In this document: positions 22,638 to 34,925 of the stretch, in pieces
Position numbering within the stretch: position 1 is the stretch's first letter
Layout: each line of letters begins with the position of its first letter
Assembly (NCBI GenBank): GCA_029747015.1
Contig: JAKOGI010000084.1
Coordinates: 1,081,001 to 1,145,000, forward strand
Source of the DNA: Carnegiea gigantea
Lineage: Eukaryota > Streptophyta > Magnoliopsida > Caryophyllales > Cactaceae
Reading direction: 5' to 3'
Length of the DNA: 64,000 nt
Made by a program: the position numbers and the translations under genes
The notes under the pieces: generated by a model
The model's database searches: none
The model's input: only the letters and a program-made list of their open reading frames with translations
What the model was told of the DNA's origin: nothing

Positions 22638-24132
22638 TTGTACATTTGGCAACCAAGCTAGGTTGGCCGGCCCTATTCTTTTTCGATGGATGTATCATGT
22701 TTCCCAAATTTCTGAAGTGTCTTATCATTATATTTTGAAAGCACAGATAACTAAAGTTCCTTATTCTTTCTTAGGGGAATGTGCACATATTAAACATATG
22801 TGCACAACAGAAATTGTTCTGAAGGATGTGTTGCATAGGGATATATTCAAAATGAATGTCTAGCCTTCTGTTCTAGATATTTGTCTATGACGGAGACAAA
22901 ATTCAACCATGTAGACCACAATGATTTTGTGGAAATAGACCAACCCCATCATTTGTCCATATTTGCCAAGGCAGGAAAGCCAACAGGGAAGGTCAATTTT
23001 AAGCAACTAAGCTATAAAGATTAGAAATTGGCTTGACTTCATGTTTTAAAAAATTGCAAAGAGGCAGAACCTTTCTATGAGTAAGTGTCCTTATATAGTG
23101 TGCTAATAAATAGTTACAAATTAATGGATATGTTATTAATTATATGAGTTTTTTCATATCATCAATGAATATGATAGCACCACTGATGTGCAAAAGCCTG
23201 ACTTCTCTAATTGATTTGAGAGTAGAGGAAGATAATCTTTATATTACCAAATACTTCCACTATGAATTCTTCTTTGTGTCTTTGTCGTAATTGATTGTAT
23301 GTATACATAGGTTGTACAACTTTGGCATGAAGGGGATCAAAAAGTGACAAAAGAATTGTTGTGTTTGGCCTGAGGTCCAATGAAAGGTGTTACCAGTTAT
23401 GAAGCATATGCAATTAATAGATTTAGGTTTCACACAAGAAGGCATCAAAGAAATCGAAAAACACAAAATAGTGGTGTGGTAGCTAAGGAGGGAACAGAAA
23501 ATGGAAAGAAAGATTTTTATGGTGTATTAATAGAGGTCATCGTGTTGGAATATGATGCCCTTAAAAATCATACAAGTTCCAAAGTTGTGTTGCTCCAGTA
23601 TAGATGGTTTGATGTATATAATGAGGGGAGAGGCATTAAAATGGATAAGTTTAGGGGAACACATATTAATGTGACTAGTAACTTATAGACAAATGAACCC
23701 TTTGCTTTAGCTTGTCAAATCCGTCAAGTTTTTTAATATTACAGCTCACAATGAACCCCTATGGAAATGGGTTATAAAAATGAACCTACTTAACTATTTT
23801 GATTTCCTTAATGTTGAGAATGTTAATTACTGTAATGAATCATTATGGAAAAATATGGAGGTTGAGATAACTAATCCTATAGAGATTCAAGACAAGGATG
23901 ATGAAGAAATTCCTCTCGTTAGAGATGATATAAAGCTTGACATTGTTGATGCAGACATAGTTGATGCAAACCTAGTGGATGCTAATTTCATTACGATAAT
24001 AATGATCAAAATGATGAGGATGTGGTGAACAAGGATGATGAGGATGATTTCTCAGATAGTGAATCAGATATAGATTCATTTGATAGGGACCTTGAAGAGG
24101 ATGAATCAGATGATGATAGTGGTAGTGAATAG
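22638..24132 (+). pseudogene. CACTA-1 transposase Tnp2, 3' part
   Basis: Directly after the Gypsy element the Tnp2 protein continues: VHLATK, then after a one-base shift LAGPILFRWMYHVS and SFLGECAHIKHM. Next comes a DUF4216-like segment (about 23510-23700) with FYGVLIEVIVLEYDA, QYRWFDVYNEGRGIKMDKF and NEPFALACQIRQVF. The end (23790-24132) is strongly acidic (EDESDDDSGSE, then TAG), as in other CACTA Tnp2 proteins. Stops at 22861 and 23688 and a shift near 24028 break it. It is the C-terminal half of the gene starting at 5811. Confidence 0.87.
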
Positions 24133-24429
24133 TGGTAAGAAATATATTTGTACATTCGTTAATATATTTTGATTGTTTTATGTTGGTCATATCTTTTTGT
24201 TATTGACATTGTCACTCTTATATGCTGGAATATAGCAGTACATGCATCTTCCTAAGTTGTAGTATCACAGAACCAGCCCCAACCCTTAACAGAAGGTGAC
24301 ATTAGACAAATAATGCGCAACCTCCTTTGACTTAAATGTAGAAAATGAGAGCCCTGCAAGCACTTCGGAATGGTATTTCTTTTTTTCAGCTTTGGGGTTG
24401 AATATGTATGTAATAAGTTAAACTTACCG

Positions 24430-26320
24430 ATGACCTTGATGATTACTTGTTTATGTGGAAATTTGAAGCCTGCACGCGGGGGCGAACTAGAGGCTTGAAT
24501 TCACTACATGGCAGGAAGCAAAACCCTAATGTTACGCCTTTTGCAAAGATCACACCAGACATGGAACGTGTTGTTGGTAAAAATGTTAACCACTTCATTG
24601 GTGAATGTAGCAAGTGGGTGAAGGAATTCTGCCCGCTAAATTCAAGGTAATTTTTTTCAATCTTTTCTGAAGATGTTTGGCCAAGCTAATAGAGGTGCTT
24701 TTAAACTTTAAAACACAAATTAGGCAGTAGCCCATTAAGTAATCATAATTAAGTTCTTTGGCCAAGCTGTGCAGCAAGCAGCTTGACAATCTGGATAAAA
24801 GCTAGGGACATTATTTTCTTTAATAGACTTAAACTCTTGCACTACCTCATTAAGTAATCATAATTATGCTTCTTGTAAGTTGTTTAACATAATCCTTCCC
24901 TTACAGGAATTGGATTAGGATGGATAAATATGCCAAGACAAGATTGTTTGATAAAATCAAGGTAAAGTTACAATTGTATAGCTTATGATGTTGAATGCAG
25001 GAAATCCAACAATAAGGTCCTGCCCATGTGATTCGTTTTTGTTCTACTAAGTTTATCTAGCAAGAAGGCTAAATAAAATGAAATCAAGTCGTGAGGTTCA
25101 CTTTCAATTTTTTATTTTTCATTTTATTTGCCTCAATCTAGGCATAATGAAATTTGCCTACAGAAGCCGATGGAGTTAATGTCGCCCATGCATTGGAACT
25201 ATAATGTATGCTATTGTTTGGAGGCTGGTGGTACAAACTAAAGGAAAAGCACTTTGCAGGAAAGACTATTACTCAGACTATTAGCAATAGGCCTCCAAAA
25301 GTGCACGAAGACAAATGGGATTGACTAGTTAACCATTGGGCAAATCCGAAGCAGCAGGTATCTTATGATCACTCTTCATCTAAAGGCTCACATTAGGTTG
25401 GTTGTTTGATTATGTTTTGTTACATTCATATTTACCTAATTATCATCTTGTAGCATATAAGTGAAAAAAATCGGGCAAATAGGTTGACGCAAAACATAAA
25501 ACTAGTGAACGGTGCTAAGTCAACTACCACAATTTATCATGATGAGGTAAGTTAGTGAAAGCAGCTTCATAAGTCATATATTAGTATTTAGCTATTTGTT
25601 TTAACTATGTTCTTGATTTTATGGATACTTCCATCACTAATACAACCCTAAGACTCTACTCAAGATCCCAACCAAGATGGTGCACAAGATCCTACCTACC
25701 AAATTGATGAAGTTCCTGCATATGCTCAATTATAGGGGAGGACAAAAAGGTGTATTCGTATTCCTCTTTTGTATACTAAGTCTCATTTAATATACGGATC
25801 AACGAATCTTATTTTATACTTTTTGCTATATATATGTTGTAAACGGGCATAAAGATGGATCCTTGGATCCTGGAGCCGCGATAAAGTATGAAGAATTTAA
25901 GGAACTCCATACGAGCCAAATAGAAAAGGAAGGTGCCAATAACTTGTCTCTTAAAGAGGCTCATCCCTTGGTTATGAAAGAAAAGCCAAGTTACCATAGA
26001 GGGCTTGGGCCTAGTCCGCAACCACATAGAAAAGGTAGAGGACAATCTACTGAGGTGAGGTCGAAGTCGCCACTGAAATCCAACAATTGCAGCAAAAAGC
26101 GACTGCTCTGCAAGGTCAAGTCGGGGAGCTTCAATCAGCCAACTCAGAGCTCAAAGCTGAAATTGAGCAAATGAAATCTGAAGCAATAAAGAGATAGAAT
26201 AAACTCAAGTAGGAATTGATAGAGAGAGTGATCATATATAAAAAGGAAGTAATAGAGAGAAAAAAGAAAATTAGAGCAAAGCTGATGGAGATGCTGCATA
26301 ATCTAAACTGTGGCATATAA
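24430..26320 (+). pseudogene. CACTA-1 second gene (Tnp1/TnpA-like, Transposase_24 type)
   Basis: Small exon-like pieces follow Tnp2: RGRTRGLNSLHGRKQNPNVT and WVKEFCPLNSR (24447-24650); NWIRMDKYAKTRLFDKIK (about 24907-24960); ISEKNRANRLTQNIKLVNGA (about 25458-25545, following an AG); EEFKELHTSQIEKEGAN and YHRGLGPSPQPHRKGRG (25863-26174); then a Glu/Lys-rich likely coiled coil up to about 26320. The order matches the accessory protein gene of plant CACTA elements (PF03004-like), which binds subterminal repeats. Exon borders are approximate and the frames are broken. Confidence 0.65.
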
Positions 26321-26334
26321 ACCGCTCAGGTACA

Positions 26335-26955
26335 TTACTTTTTCAGTTTATCTCAGTTTTTGCTTCCCCCCCCCCCCCGAAAGTAAAGTGATACATGGAG
26401 TTATTATCCTATTAGGTTGCTATATGCCAAGTCATGTTGCTCACTTGTTGGATATTTATGGCCACTTGGTCAATGTTGGTGGTGTGTTATGATTTTAGGT
26501 CCCCATTGATGGACTCATAATTGTCATGGCTGCAGCTATTGGAATTTTCTTTATGGTTTGTTTGAGGTTTTTATTGTAATTATTGTGAAATTTGATAAAT
26601 ATACATGAAACTGACCATTCCATTTGAGTTAGACCTAAGTTTTTATTCTTTGGCTGTTAACAGGCAAGAGAGGTAATGTTTTTTTCAAATGTTTCACACA
26701 TATACCCTTTTAGCCTTTTCTTTTTGAGCTTGGTGGTGGTTTTTGAATCTTTCTATCCATCTTTAGTTATATCTCAATACCTGTTTCTCCCCCCCAAAAG
26801 GCACATATTACTTGGTTCTGTTGGTTAGTGTTGGTGATGTTTTAAAATTTTAGTTCCCTATTGATGGGGCTTGACATTTTCATGGTTGCAACTATTAGGA
26901 ATAATCTTTATTGATTGTTCGAGTTTTTGGTTGCAATTATTGTGAAAATTGACTT
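26335..26955. repeat. Diverged internal duplication in CACTA-1
   Basis: The stretch at about 26335-26600 and that at about 26757-26955 are diverged copies. Shared pieces include CCCCCCC, GATTTTAGGTCCC(C/T)ATTGATGG, TGTCATGGCTGCAGCTATT against TTTCATGGTTGCAACTATTA, and TAATTATTGTGAAAATTG. They lie just after the second gene and may be duplicated intron or 3' sequence. The first copy has a run of 13-14 C at about 26367. Confidence 0.7.
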
Positions 26956-28339
26956 GAAGTTCCCTGTTGAAAGTTGATAATATGTTGCCCTGTTGTGTTG
27001 CTGCTGTGTGTTGTGTTGCTGTTGTGTCTATAGCTATTGCTATGTCTGTAGCTATTTGCTATGTCTGTGGTGTTGTTGTCGCCCTCTCCTCAAAAAATAG
27101 TAGTAGGGTTGGTCTTGAAAGAGTGATATTAATTATGGTACCTTTGATCATCCTCATGATGATCAGATTGAGTTACTGCCCGACTACATAATTTACTCCA
27201 ATGAACATAGTGCTGTAATCTAAGGTCTACATTTACAAGCAATTGCAGGGTTTACGCTCAGTATTGCTGAATATTAGTATCCCTTTGAAGGGCACATATG
27301 CTATGACATTGCTTTTTCACCAGTTGCTTTTGTGTCATTCCTAGCAATTTTCTATTACGTAAATGCCCCTAGATAATGCATTTCAGTTTAGGTAGCTTTT
27401 AATTTTGTAAGAACGGATTTGGAGAATTTTACTTCAGAGTGTTACGCCAACTTTTAATTTTATAAGAACGGATTTGGAGAATTTTACTTTAGAGTGTTAC
27501 GACAATTATTAGGCATTTGTCAATTACCCCATCTCTTAGTCAGCATAATAAAAAGACATGCTGTGGGATTTGTTTGTTGATGTGAGCATGCTAAAGTTTA
27601 GCCTAATGGCTCCTCTAGCCTATTCACTTCTCCTTTCTTTTTGCTCAAATAGTGAAAGAATTAGGAATCTTTGGTGTCTTTGCTTTATTCTGACATTATT
27701 GATGCTGCGCTTAGTTTTGACAAGCTCCTCTTGATGTTGACCCATTTTATCATCCAATGTAGAAATGTCAAGGTATTATTATGCTCTTTTCGAAGCTTCT
27801 TCAATGTTTACATACCTCTGAGTACTGTATTTATATGAACAAATTAGCAAGCATTGGTTGATTTTTTTTCTTTTGCTTATTCTTGGTCAAGGCTGGCTTT
27901 ATTTATGCAAAACCATGGACATAAATTTTTTAGGTATATAGAACAAGACACGGAAGTAAGGAGTAGGTACATGTTCTTATTAAAGAATGGAAGAGGTCAA
28001 TTGGGAGCCTTAGAAACAAGTGAAAAACCATTTTACACATATCACATTGTAATATGTACAGTTCCCATATTTCACTTGTCAAGTATTTATCTGCTTCTGA
28101 TTTACTTTTTTGGACAGAAAACTATCATTACCTGTTCCATTTCCATATTTTGGGTGTTGTAAAAAGTATACACATGTATGAATATTTCCATGGTAATTAG
28201 TAGCAAGCAAAATACTTGAATTTTGTTAATATTGATGTGTTATTTAACATGTTTGTATAGTTGAGATTATGATGTCTTGAAGAAATTGAACATCCCAAAA
28301 AATCACATGTTGGGTTATACAAAAAAATTCAATGCCCAA
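26956..28339 (+). other. CACTA-1 3' non-coding region with a 55 bp tandem duplication
   Basis: No supported gene. A 55 bp segment starting CTTTTAATTTTGTAAGAACG is tandemly duplicated (27396-27450 and 27451-27505) with only a few changes. The remainder is AT-rich sequence between the second gene and the right subterminal repeats. Confidence 0.6.
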
Positions 28340-28830
28340 AAATTACGATACCAATGCTCCCAGAGAGCATTAGGGCCACGAAAACAGCAAACTGAGCACC
28401 AATAGACAATAGGTCACAAAAACTTTCATGGTCCTATACACATATAGGCCCACAAAACTAAAAATAGAGGCCCTAAACAAAGATGGGCCACAAAAAATTT
28501 GGAGGTCCTACACATAGTAAGGGCTACAAAAACTAAAAAGTGAGGCCCCATACACAAATGTGCCACAAAAACATTCGTGGTCCTATTGAGTAGGGAGGCC
28601 ACAAAAGCCGAAAGCAAGGCCATATGAAACACAGGGCGGCAAAGTTTTTTGTGGCCCATAGCCTCTACATGCATGTCGAATAAAAAATATCGTCGCCCTA
28701 TCAGTGGGCCTCGAGTTTCAAACATCGAACTCACAACGAAAATTATTTCATCGCCCAATTAAAAGGACGTCGAATTTTGCATATTGAGCAGCAAAATTGC
28801 CCCTCGCCCAACATCAATTTTCTTGTAGTG
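28340..28830 (-). repeat. CACTA-1 right subterminal repeats and terminus
   Basis: Five or more copies of GGGCCACAAAAACTTT...GGTCCTA(C/T) occur with variants GGTCACAAAAACTTTCATGG, GGCTACAAAAACTAAAAAG and GTGCCACAAAAACATTCGTGG. They are followed by GTCGAATTTTGC-type units and the terminal TCAATTTTCTTGTAGTG. Both ends therefore share the GGGCCACAAAAA motif. Confidence 0.8.
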
Positions 28831-28833
28831 ATT

Positions 28834-29249
28834 ACACAATGATACCTCAACTTTCGGTAGAACTATTTAAAGCACCTTCACTTTTTGAAAATATTTTGTA
28901 GGTATCTTAATTTTTCTTGAAATAATATTGTAGGTCCTTTTTACTTAAAATGGTGTAATTTCCCTTTTATATAAAGAAAATCATGTGTAAACACTTTAAA
29001 AAAATTGAATACATAATAAATCTTGTAAAACAAATACAAAAAAAGATACATATTGAAAGTTCATATCGAATATAAATTATACAAGTTATGATATAATTTA
29101 AACAATAAACTTAAAATTTCAAATAAAATAACCTGCATTTTTATATAAAACAATAAATTTTTAAAAAGAATGTAAAAATCATAAATTATTTAGAAAACTT
29201 CCCAAAAAGTAAGGAAAATTTTTAAAAAAAGGAACTTCTCTTTTGGTTT
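28834..29249. other. AT-rich sequence without a gene
   Basis: No gene recognised. This stretch resumes directly after the CACTA-1 target duplication. The TACCTCAACTTTCGGTAG and GTAGGTATCTTAATTTTT motifs look like a decayed MITE, but I found no ends. Tnp2 similarity of CACTA-2 begins only at about 29250. Confidence 0.4.
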
Positions 29250-30937
29250 GACTGTTCTACCGCTCGATCCCAGCTACAAATTTAATTGTTCTTTGTCATA
29301 TATATCTGCAACATCCATCCTTGATTTAACATTATCCTTTGTTTCTCGGGAACATCCATAATAGTTTCGTATTTTCAAAGAAGTTATTTTCTATGTGCAT
29401 CACATCCAAGTTATGATGAAATAACTGGTCCTTACAATAGGGAAACTCTCATAATATACTCTTTTTTGCCCAATTATTCTTATTTTTTTAAAATCTTTCA
29501 ATTTGAAAGTCACCATCTATGGTTATCACAACGTAATTGTCGACCTCTGTTGAAATTTGTCACCAAATGACCAACAAAGAGGACCACTCATATCGGTTTT
29601 GTCTTTTCGAAAGGTAGTTATGTTTCTTTTGAAGGTATGATTAACTGTCAAGAAACACCAATGATAATTAAAACATGAGAATTTGCTTCCCATTTTTTAA
29701 CAGTGATGCTTTTTCTTGTCTCACGTATATTGGGCATGTCAATTGGCCACGATTACTAGAATTAGATAACATTTCATATGTCAAGAAATCATTTGTAATC
29801 CACATAATTACAACCTTCATCTGAAAAGTTTGACCTATAGATATCTCATACATTTCAATTCCAACATCCCATGGTTCTCTTAACTCAATGTTAACAGGGT
29901 TGTAAATATACATCTATTTTGTTATTTTCATTTGATGGGCCAGGGATTACATATATTAGGAACATCAATGATGTTATCATATAAGGGAAGGTTGGATAAG
30001 ACCTTGAAGACAAGATGTAGGATTGAATCCATCAGCACACAAGTCAAGCCTAACACATCGAGGCTCTACAACACCGAGACGGGTACATGTTATCAAAATG
30101 TTTCCGTGTTGTCTTATCTTATGGATGACATAAAACACTATCCCTACACCGATGGTCATAATATCATCTCATGTGCTTATCTCATAATTGTACAAAAGTA
30201 TGTAATGCTTCTTGATGCATACAACCTCTAAAGCCGAGATTTCAAAAGCAAGTACTGCATCCTTGCATATAGAATTGGATTTTGGTTCCCATGCTGAGAC
30301 TTTTACCTTTCTATCTCGGATGCCTACAAACTTGCAAGCATCAAGGTTAGGATATTCTTTGTAAAAGAGCATACAACTTTTACGACGACAATTAATATGT
30401 ATCATATCATTGTCAAGATTTTCAACAACCTTGTTGGCCTTCACATAGTTATTTGACATACTACTATTAGGAGGACATATCTCTTTACTTAATTGGACAA
30501 TTTCATTGAAATAATTGTGTGACATGCTATAATCTGACTTGATACTCAACAACCTAATAGTAGAGAGCACAACGATGATAGTACATCCATCTTGGTTGTT
30601 ATGCAGCTTGAACCATATTATAAAAGGGTTTTTTACAAGTGCTTGGTTCTAAATCCCTTATATTTTGATTTACTAATAAGGTATCATCAACCACATACTC
30701 TATGTGATTAACATAGGTATCATCGTATTCGTGACTAATGTCATATAAACAACTACCATGGGGAACGTCATTGGTAGAGTACCCACCATCATATTGCTAA
30801 GCTTCTACTTTCCATTGACTTATCCAATACTAATACTCTCCCACAAAATCCTTGTACATGAGATGCAACTTTACCTCATCGGGTGTTAAGTGCACTGAAT
30901 TTTTACATTTAGCACATGGACATCTATACTTCACCCT
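29250..30937 (-). pseudogene. CACTA-2 transposase Tnp2, main part
   Basis: On the minus strand from 30937 downward the frame gives CPCAKCKNSVHLTPDEVKLH, directly continuing the N-terminus at 37466. It is followed by SIKSDYSMSHNYFNEIVQLS, YVKANKVVENLD and INCRRKSCMLFYKEY (30169-30570). Next come WDVGIEMYEISIGQTFQMK, WITNDFLTYEMLSN and GQLTCPIY (29668-29913). The last recognisable piece is FHHNLDVMHIENNFFEN near 29400. Similarity ends about 29250, well short of a full Tnp2, so the 3' part is lost or decayed. Many stops and frameshifts. Confidence 0.85.
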
Positions 30938-32541
30938 CTATTATTTGAAATAAAAAGGAAACTCTCTCTCTTTCTGTCCCTCTCTGTGTCGTCTCAAGGT
31001 CTTCGCTCTGCCCCAAGTCAGAACGGTCACTGACCCAGTCAGCAGCTCGCCGGCGTTATAGTGCTCGCCGCCACCATCACCGTCGTCACAGCGCTCACTA
31101 CCGGCAGTCTGAATTTTTAAGGTTCTTGCCGTCCCCGCCGACGAGAGCTCTCGGGAGAGTTGGGCTCGTTGGTGCCTCGGTGATAGTCTCAGTTTCAGTG
31201 CCATCACTGACGGCGGCGAGCCATCCCCAGTCTTGCCGGAGGAGTCAACAGCAGTGACCCAGCCCATCTTCTCAAGTTTGTTGGTGTTGTTTTTGGTGGT
31301 GGAACCATTTGAGCAGCAAAGAATTTTGAGGGCTCTGTGTTTGTCTTCCTAAAATTCTGCTTTGGATTTCATACTTCCATTGTGATTAGATTTGTTATCT
31401 TTCAATTGGGAGAATCAATCTCGCAAGTCAGCGAATTGGGGGCTCCTCTCTCCTCTCTCTCTCTTGGGTGTTCTCGTCGTCACAACCTACGATTGCCAGG
31501 ACACAGAAATTTCATTGGACATTTTTGAATCTTGAGCTTCTGCTGCTCCAACTACTCCAATCATCTCTATCTTCCTCAATTCTCAGGTAATTTCAAGTTT
31601 TTCGTTAGTGTTTCTTGTTGATTTTACCCAATTCAAACTGGGTTCTGTTTGAATTTGTTTTCGATCTGCTTAGTCAACTGCCCATTTGATTACAAAATCG
31701 ACTAGGGCACGAAAATTTTTGGAATTTTTTGCCGGACCTTGGTCGGTGTTGAGTTAGTTTCTTGTTGCAGTGGTTCTATGGTAGGGTTCTATTTTGGACT
31801 ATTGAAACTTGATTATTCTTTCTCTTTGTCTTTCTGGATTAGTTTTTCTCAAGCATATTTAGGTTTATGCAACTCTCTTTCTTTTTCTCTCTGTACACAC
31901 CAAGTTATCTTGATTTTAGAAATCACCGGTGTACTTTATAGTATTCTAGAAGCGTGATTGTTGATTTTTAGGGGTATGGTTGAATTTTTCGCGTGCTTTG
32001 TCCATGTTGAAGAATTCTAACTTGGTTGATGGGGTTTAATTGACTTGGGATTTGTCTATGGAGTCCGAAAGTTGAAAAATCTAGTCTTTGTTGCCAGTTG
32101 TTGTGGTTGGTGTTCTATTTGATTAACCATTGTTTTGTGGTGTTGATTTCTTTTTAGGTCCTTTGGTGTTTCTTTAGTGCTTTTTAATTGGGGGGGGCTT
32201 AGTTAATGTGTTGCTTATTTCTATTAATAATACTGTTTATTCTTGCTTTTCTTTGCTTTGATTGCGTGGCCTTGTTTTTGTGATAATACTATTACTATAC
32301 TTTATTATTATTATTATTACTATTGTTATTATTATTAGTATTTCTACTATTGTGTGTATTATTGTTGTTGTGAGGGGTGTATTAGTAGTAGTATATAATT
32401 TTATTTTTTTTAGTCGGTAGATTTACGTTTGTTAAGTGTGTTCTCCTACTTAGTAGTTTTCTAGACTTGTGGCGAGCAATGTAGTAGTTTTAGCCAGTCC
32501 TCCAGGGAGTAATGAGGTTTCGGAAGGTGCACCTAGCGTCT
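30938..32541 (+). promoter_or_regulatory. LINE 5' untranslated region
   Basis: 1.6 kb between the target duplication and the first endonuclease similarity. It starts AT-rich, then has CT repeats (30961-31000), a GC-rich part (31010-31270) and a CTCAGGTAATTT splice-like site near 31585. T-rich sequence and an irregular ATT/ACT tract follow at 32280-32345. No conserved protein is evident. For a LINE the internal promoter would be expected here; I do not see a defined core element. Confidence 0.5.
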
Positions 32542-34925
32542 TGAAATATTGGGTCTCTTACGAGTAAGTCGATAGAATTAGTTAAATCATTGCATAGGCA
32601 TAAGATTAGCCTAGTGTGTGCTCAAGAGACGAAGTGGATGGGAGCTAAAGTTAGAGAAGTGGATGGGTACAAATTATGGTATTTGGGGTCAATCAAGGCG
32701 ATAATGGAGTTGGCATTTAGGTTGAGAAGGAGTTGGTAGACTTTGTGGTCGAAGTGAGGCGTAAGAGTGACCGGATTATAGCCATTAAGGTTTTGGTGGG
32801 CGCAGAATTCATAAATATGGTTAGTATTTATACTCCTCAAATAGGTCTGTCGGACGATATTAAGAAGCTATTTTGGGAGGATTTGGATATGGTCATCCAG
32901 GATGTACCTAGGAGCGAGAAGCTTTTCATAGAAGGCGACTTTAATGGCCATGTTGGTGTTGACTAAGACGGGTATGATACGGTCCACGGGGGTTTTGGTT
33001 TTGGGGAGAGAAACAACGAAGGTGTTTCTGTTCTGGATTTTGCAGTGGCCTATGAATTATTGGTGGTCAACTCCTATTTCAAGAAGAAAGAGGATCACTT
33101 GGTGACCTTTAAGAGTGGCTCCTTAAAGACTCAAATTGATTACTTCCTGATGAGGACAGATAGTTGGAGGCCTTGTAAGAATTGTAAGGTGATTGCTAGT
33201 GAGTATCTAGGGACTCAGCATAGGTTACTAGTGTTGGATGTGAAATTCAAATGTTCAAAGTGGAAGAAGAGGAGAGTCGGGGACCTTAGAGTTAAGTGGT
33301 GGACCTTCTCGAAGGAGAACGTCGGGTTATTATCAGAGAGGATTACGGAAGGAGTTTGGAGGCGGGTAAAGGATTCATATATAATGTGGGAGGCAATGGC
33401 AGAGTGTGTTCGAAGGTCGGCTAAGGAAATCCTGAGTACTTCTAGAAGAGATGGTAACAAAATGAAGGGTGTCTGGTGGTGGAACGAGGAGGTAAAGGAG
33501 AAAATCAAGGAGAAAAAAGAAGTTTACACTGATTTCATGAACAGCAGAGCGGATGAAGAGAGAGAGATTAGGAGAGTTAGATATAAGGAAGTTAAAAAGG
33601 TAGCCAAGAAAGCTGTGGTGGTAGCTAAGAGCATGGCTTTTGATAGGTTATATCATAGATTGGAGACCAAGAAAGGGGAGAAGGAAGTCTTTAAACTGGC
33701 GAGAGCTAGGGAAAGAAAGACAAGAGATTTAGGTGTTGTGAGGTGCATCAAGGATGAAAATGGTAAGGTGTTGTCTGAGGATGCAGAAATCAAGGAGAAA
33801 TGGCAAAGGTACTTTTCCAAACTCCTTAAAGGGGAAGTGATGGAAGATTCCCATAGTAGGGACGGGGAGTGCAGCGAGAGACGACTTGATCCGCGAATGG
33901 GTGGTCATATCACAAAGGACGAGATTAAAGAGACCTTAAAGAAGATGACTAATGGGAAGACAGAAGGTCCAGATCAGATACCGGTGGAAGTATGGAAGTA
34001 TTTGGATGAAAAAGTATTAGAGTGGCTATCAGAGCTTTCCAATGTTATTTTTACGACCGCTAAGATGCCCAGAGAATGGAGGTCTAGTACAGTCATCTCT
34101 CTGTACAAGAACAAAGGTAATATTCAAGATTGTAATAATTTTAGGGGTATTAAGTTGCGCAGCCACACTATGAAGTTATGGGAGAGGGTGATTGAGAGAA
34201 GATTGCAGAAGGATGTTTCGATTTCAGAGAATCAATTTGGTTTTATACCAGGCAGGTCGACCATAGAGGCGATTTACCCCCTCAGAAGGCTCATGGATTT
34301 GTAAAGAGATAGAAAGGTGGCTCTTCATATGGTGTTCATTGACTTGGAAAAAGCATATGATAGAGTTCCGCGTGAAATGTTATGGAGATATTTGGAAAAG
34401 AAAGGAGTATCATCCTTGTATATTTGAGTTATTAAATATATGTACGAGGGAGGTAGGACGAGTCTTAGGATGCCAGGAGGGGTCACCAATGACTTCTCTG
34501 TTGGTATGGGCCTGCACCATGGTTCCGCTTAAGCCCTTGTCTTTTCACTCTAATTATGGATGAACTTACAAAAGGGATCCAAGATACGCTACCATGGTGT
34601 ATGCTATTTGCAGATGACATTGTTCTTGTTGATGAGATCAGACAGGGAGTAAATGATAAATTGGAGTAATGGAGGCATACGCTGGAAGTTAGAGGTTTTA
34701 GAGTGAGTAGATTGAAAACGGAATACCTTCATTACTGTTTCAGTGGAAGGGTAGATGCGGGGGTAGAAGTCACCCTGGATGGGAGGGCAATACCTAAGGT
34801 CGATAAGTTTAAGTATCTAGGCTCGATCATTCAGCAGAATCGGAATATTGACGAAGATATTAACCAGCGAATAAAAGTGGACTGGCAAAAATGGAAGTAT
34901 ATCTCAAGTGTGCTGTGTGATAAGA
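32542..34925 (+). pseudogene. LINE ORF: endonuclease and reverse transcriptase
   Basis: The endonuclease starts NIGSLTSKSIELVKSLHRHK and AQETKWMGAKVREVDGYK (32543-32680). It continues with NMVSIYTPQIGLSDDIKK and FIEGDFNGHVGVD (to 32966), then FKSGSLKTQIDYFL (33110-33150). The reverse transcriptase (33950-34920) has [51 protein letters not shown], a catalytic LFADDIVLVDE near 34607-34640 and FKYLGSIIQQN. Stops and frameshifts occur near 32966, 34303, 34430 and 34670. The C-terminal domain expected after VLCD is missing at the CACTA-3 junction. The protein would nick the target and prime reverse transcription there. Confidence 0.9.

Larger units (their letters stand above)
2574..28830 (+). mobile_element. 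CACTA-1, 26.3 kb CACTA (En/Spm) transposon
   Basis: The left terminus is CAATACAAGAAAATTGA (2574-2590). The right terminus read inward on the minus strand is CACTACAAGAAAATTGA (28814-28830). That is one mismatch in 17, and the match continues for several more bases (TATTGGGC against TGTTGGGC). ATT occurs immediately outside both ends (2571-2573 and 28831-28833), the 3 bp target duplication expected for this superfamily. Inside are subterminal repeats, a Tnp2 transposase gene, a second gene, and a 14.6 kb Gypsy insertion. Without that insertion the element is about 11.7 kb, ordinary for an autonomous plant CACTA. Nonsense codons and frameshifts in Tnp2 indicate it is dead. Confidence 0.95.

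Noticed and set aside
28426..28758. Minus-strand frame of 110 codons
   Set aside because: Its repetitive peptide comes from the GGGCCACAAAAA subterminal repeats of CACTA-1.
30941..31267. Minus-strand frame of 108 codons in the LINE leader
   Set aside because: No domain, it lies in the GC-rich leader, and it is opposite the element's coding strand.
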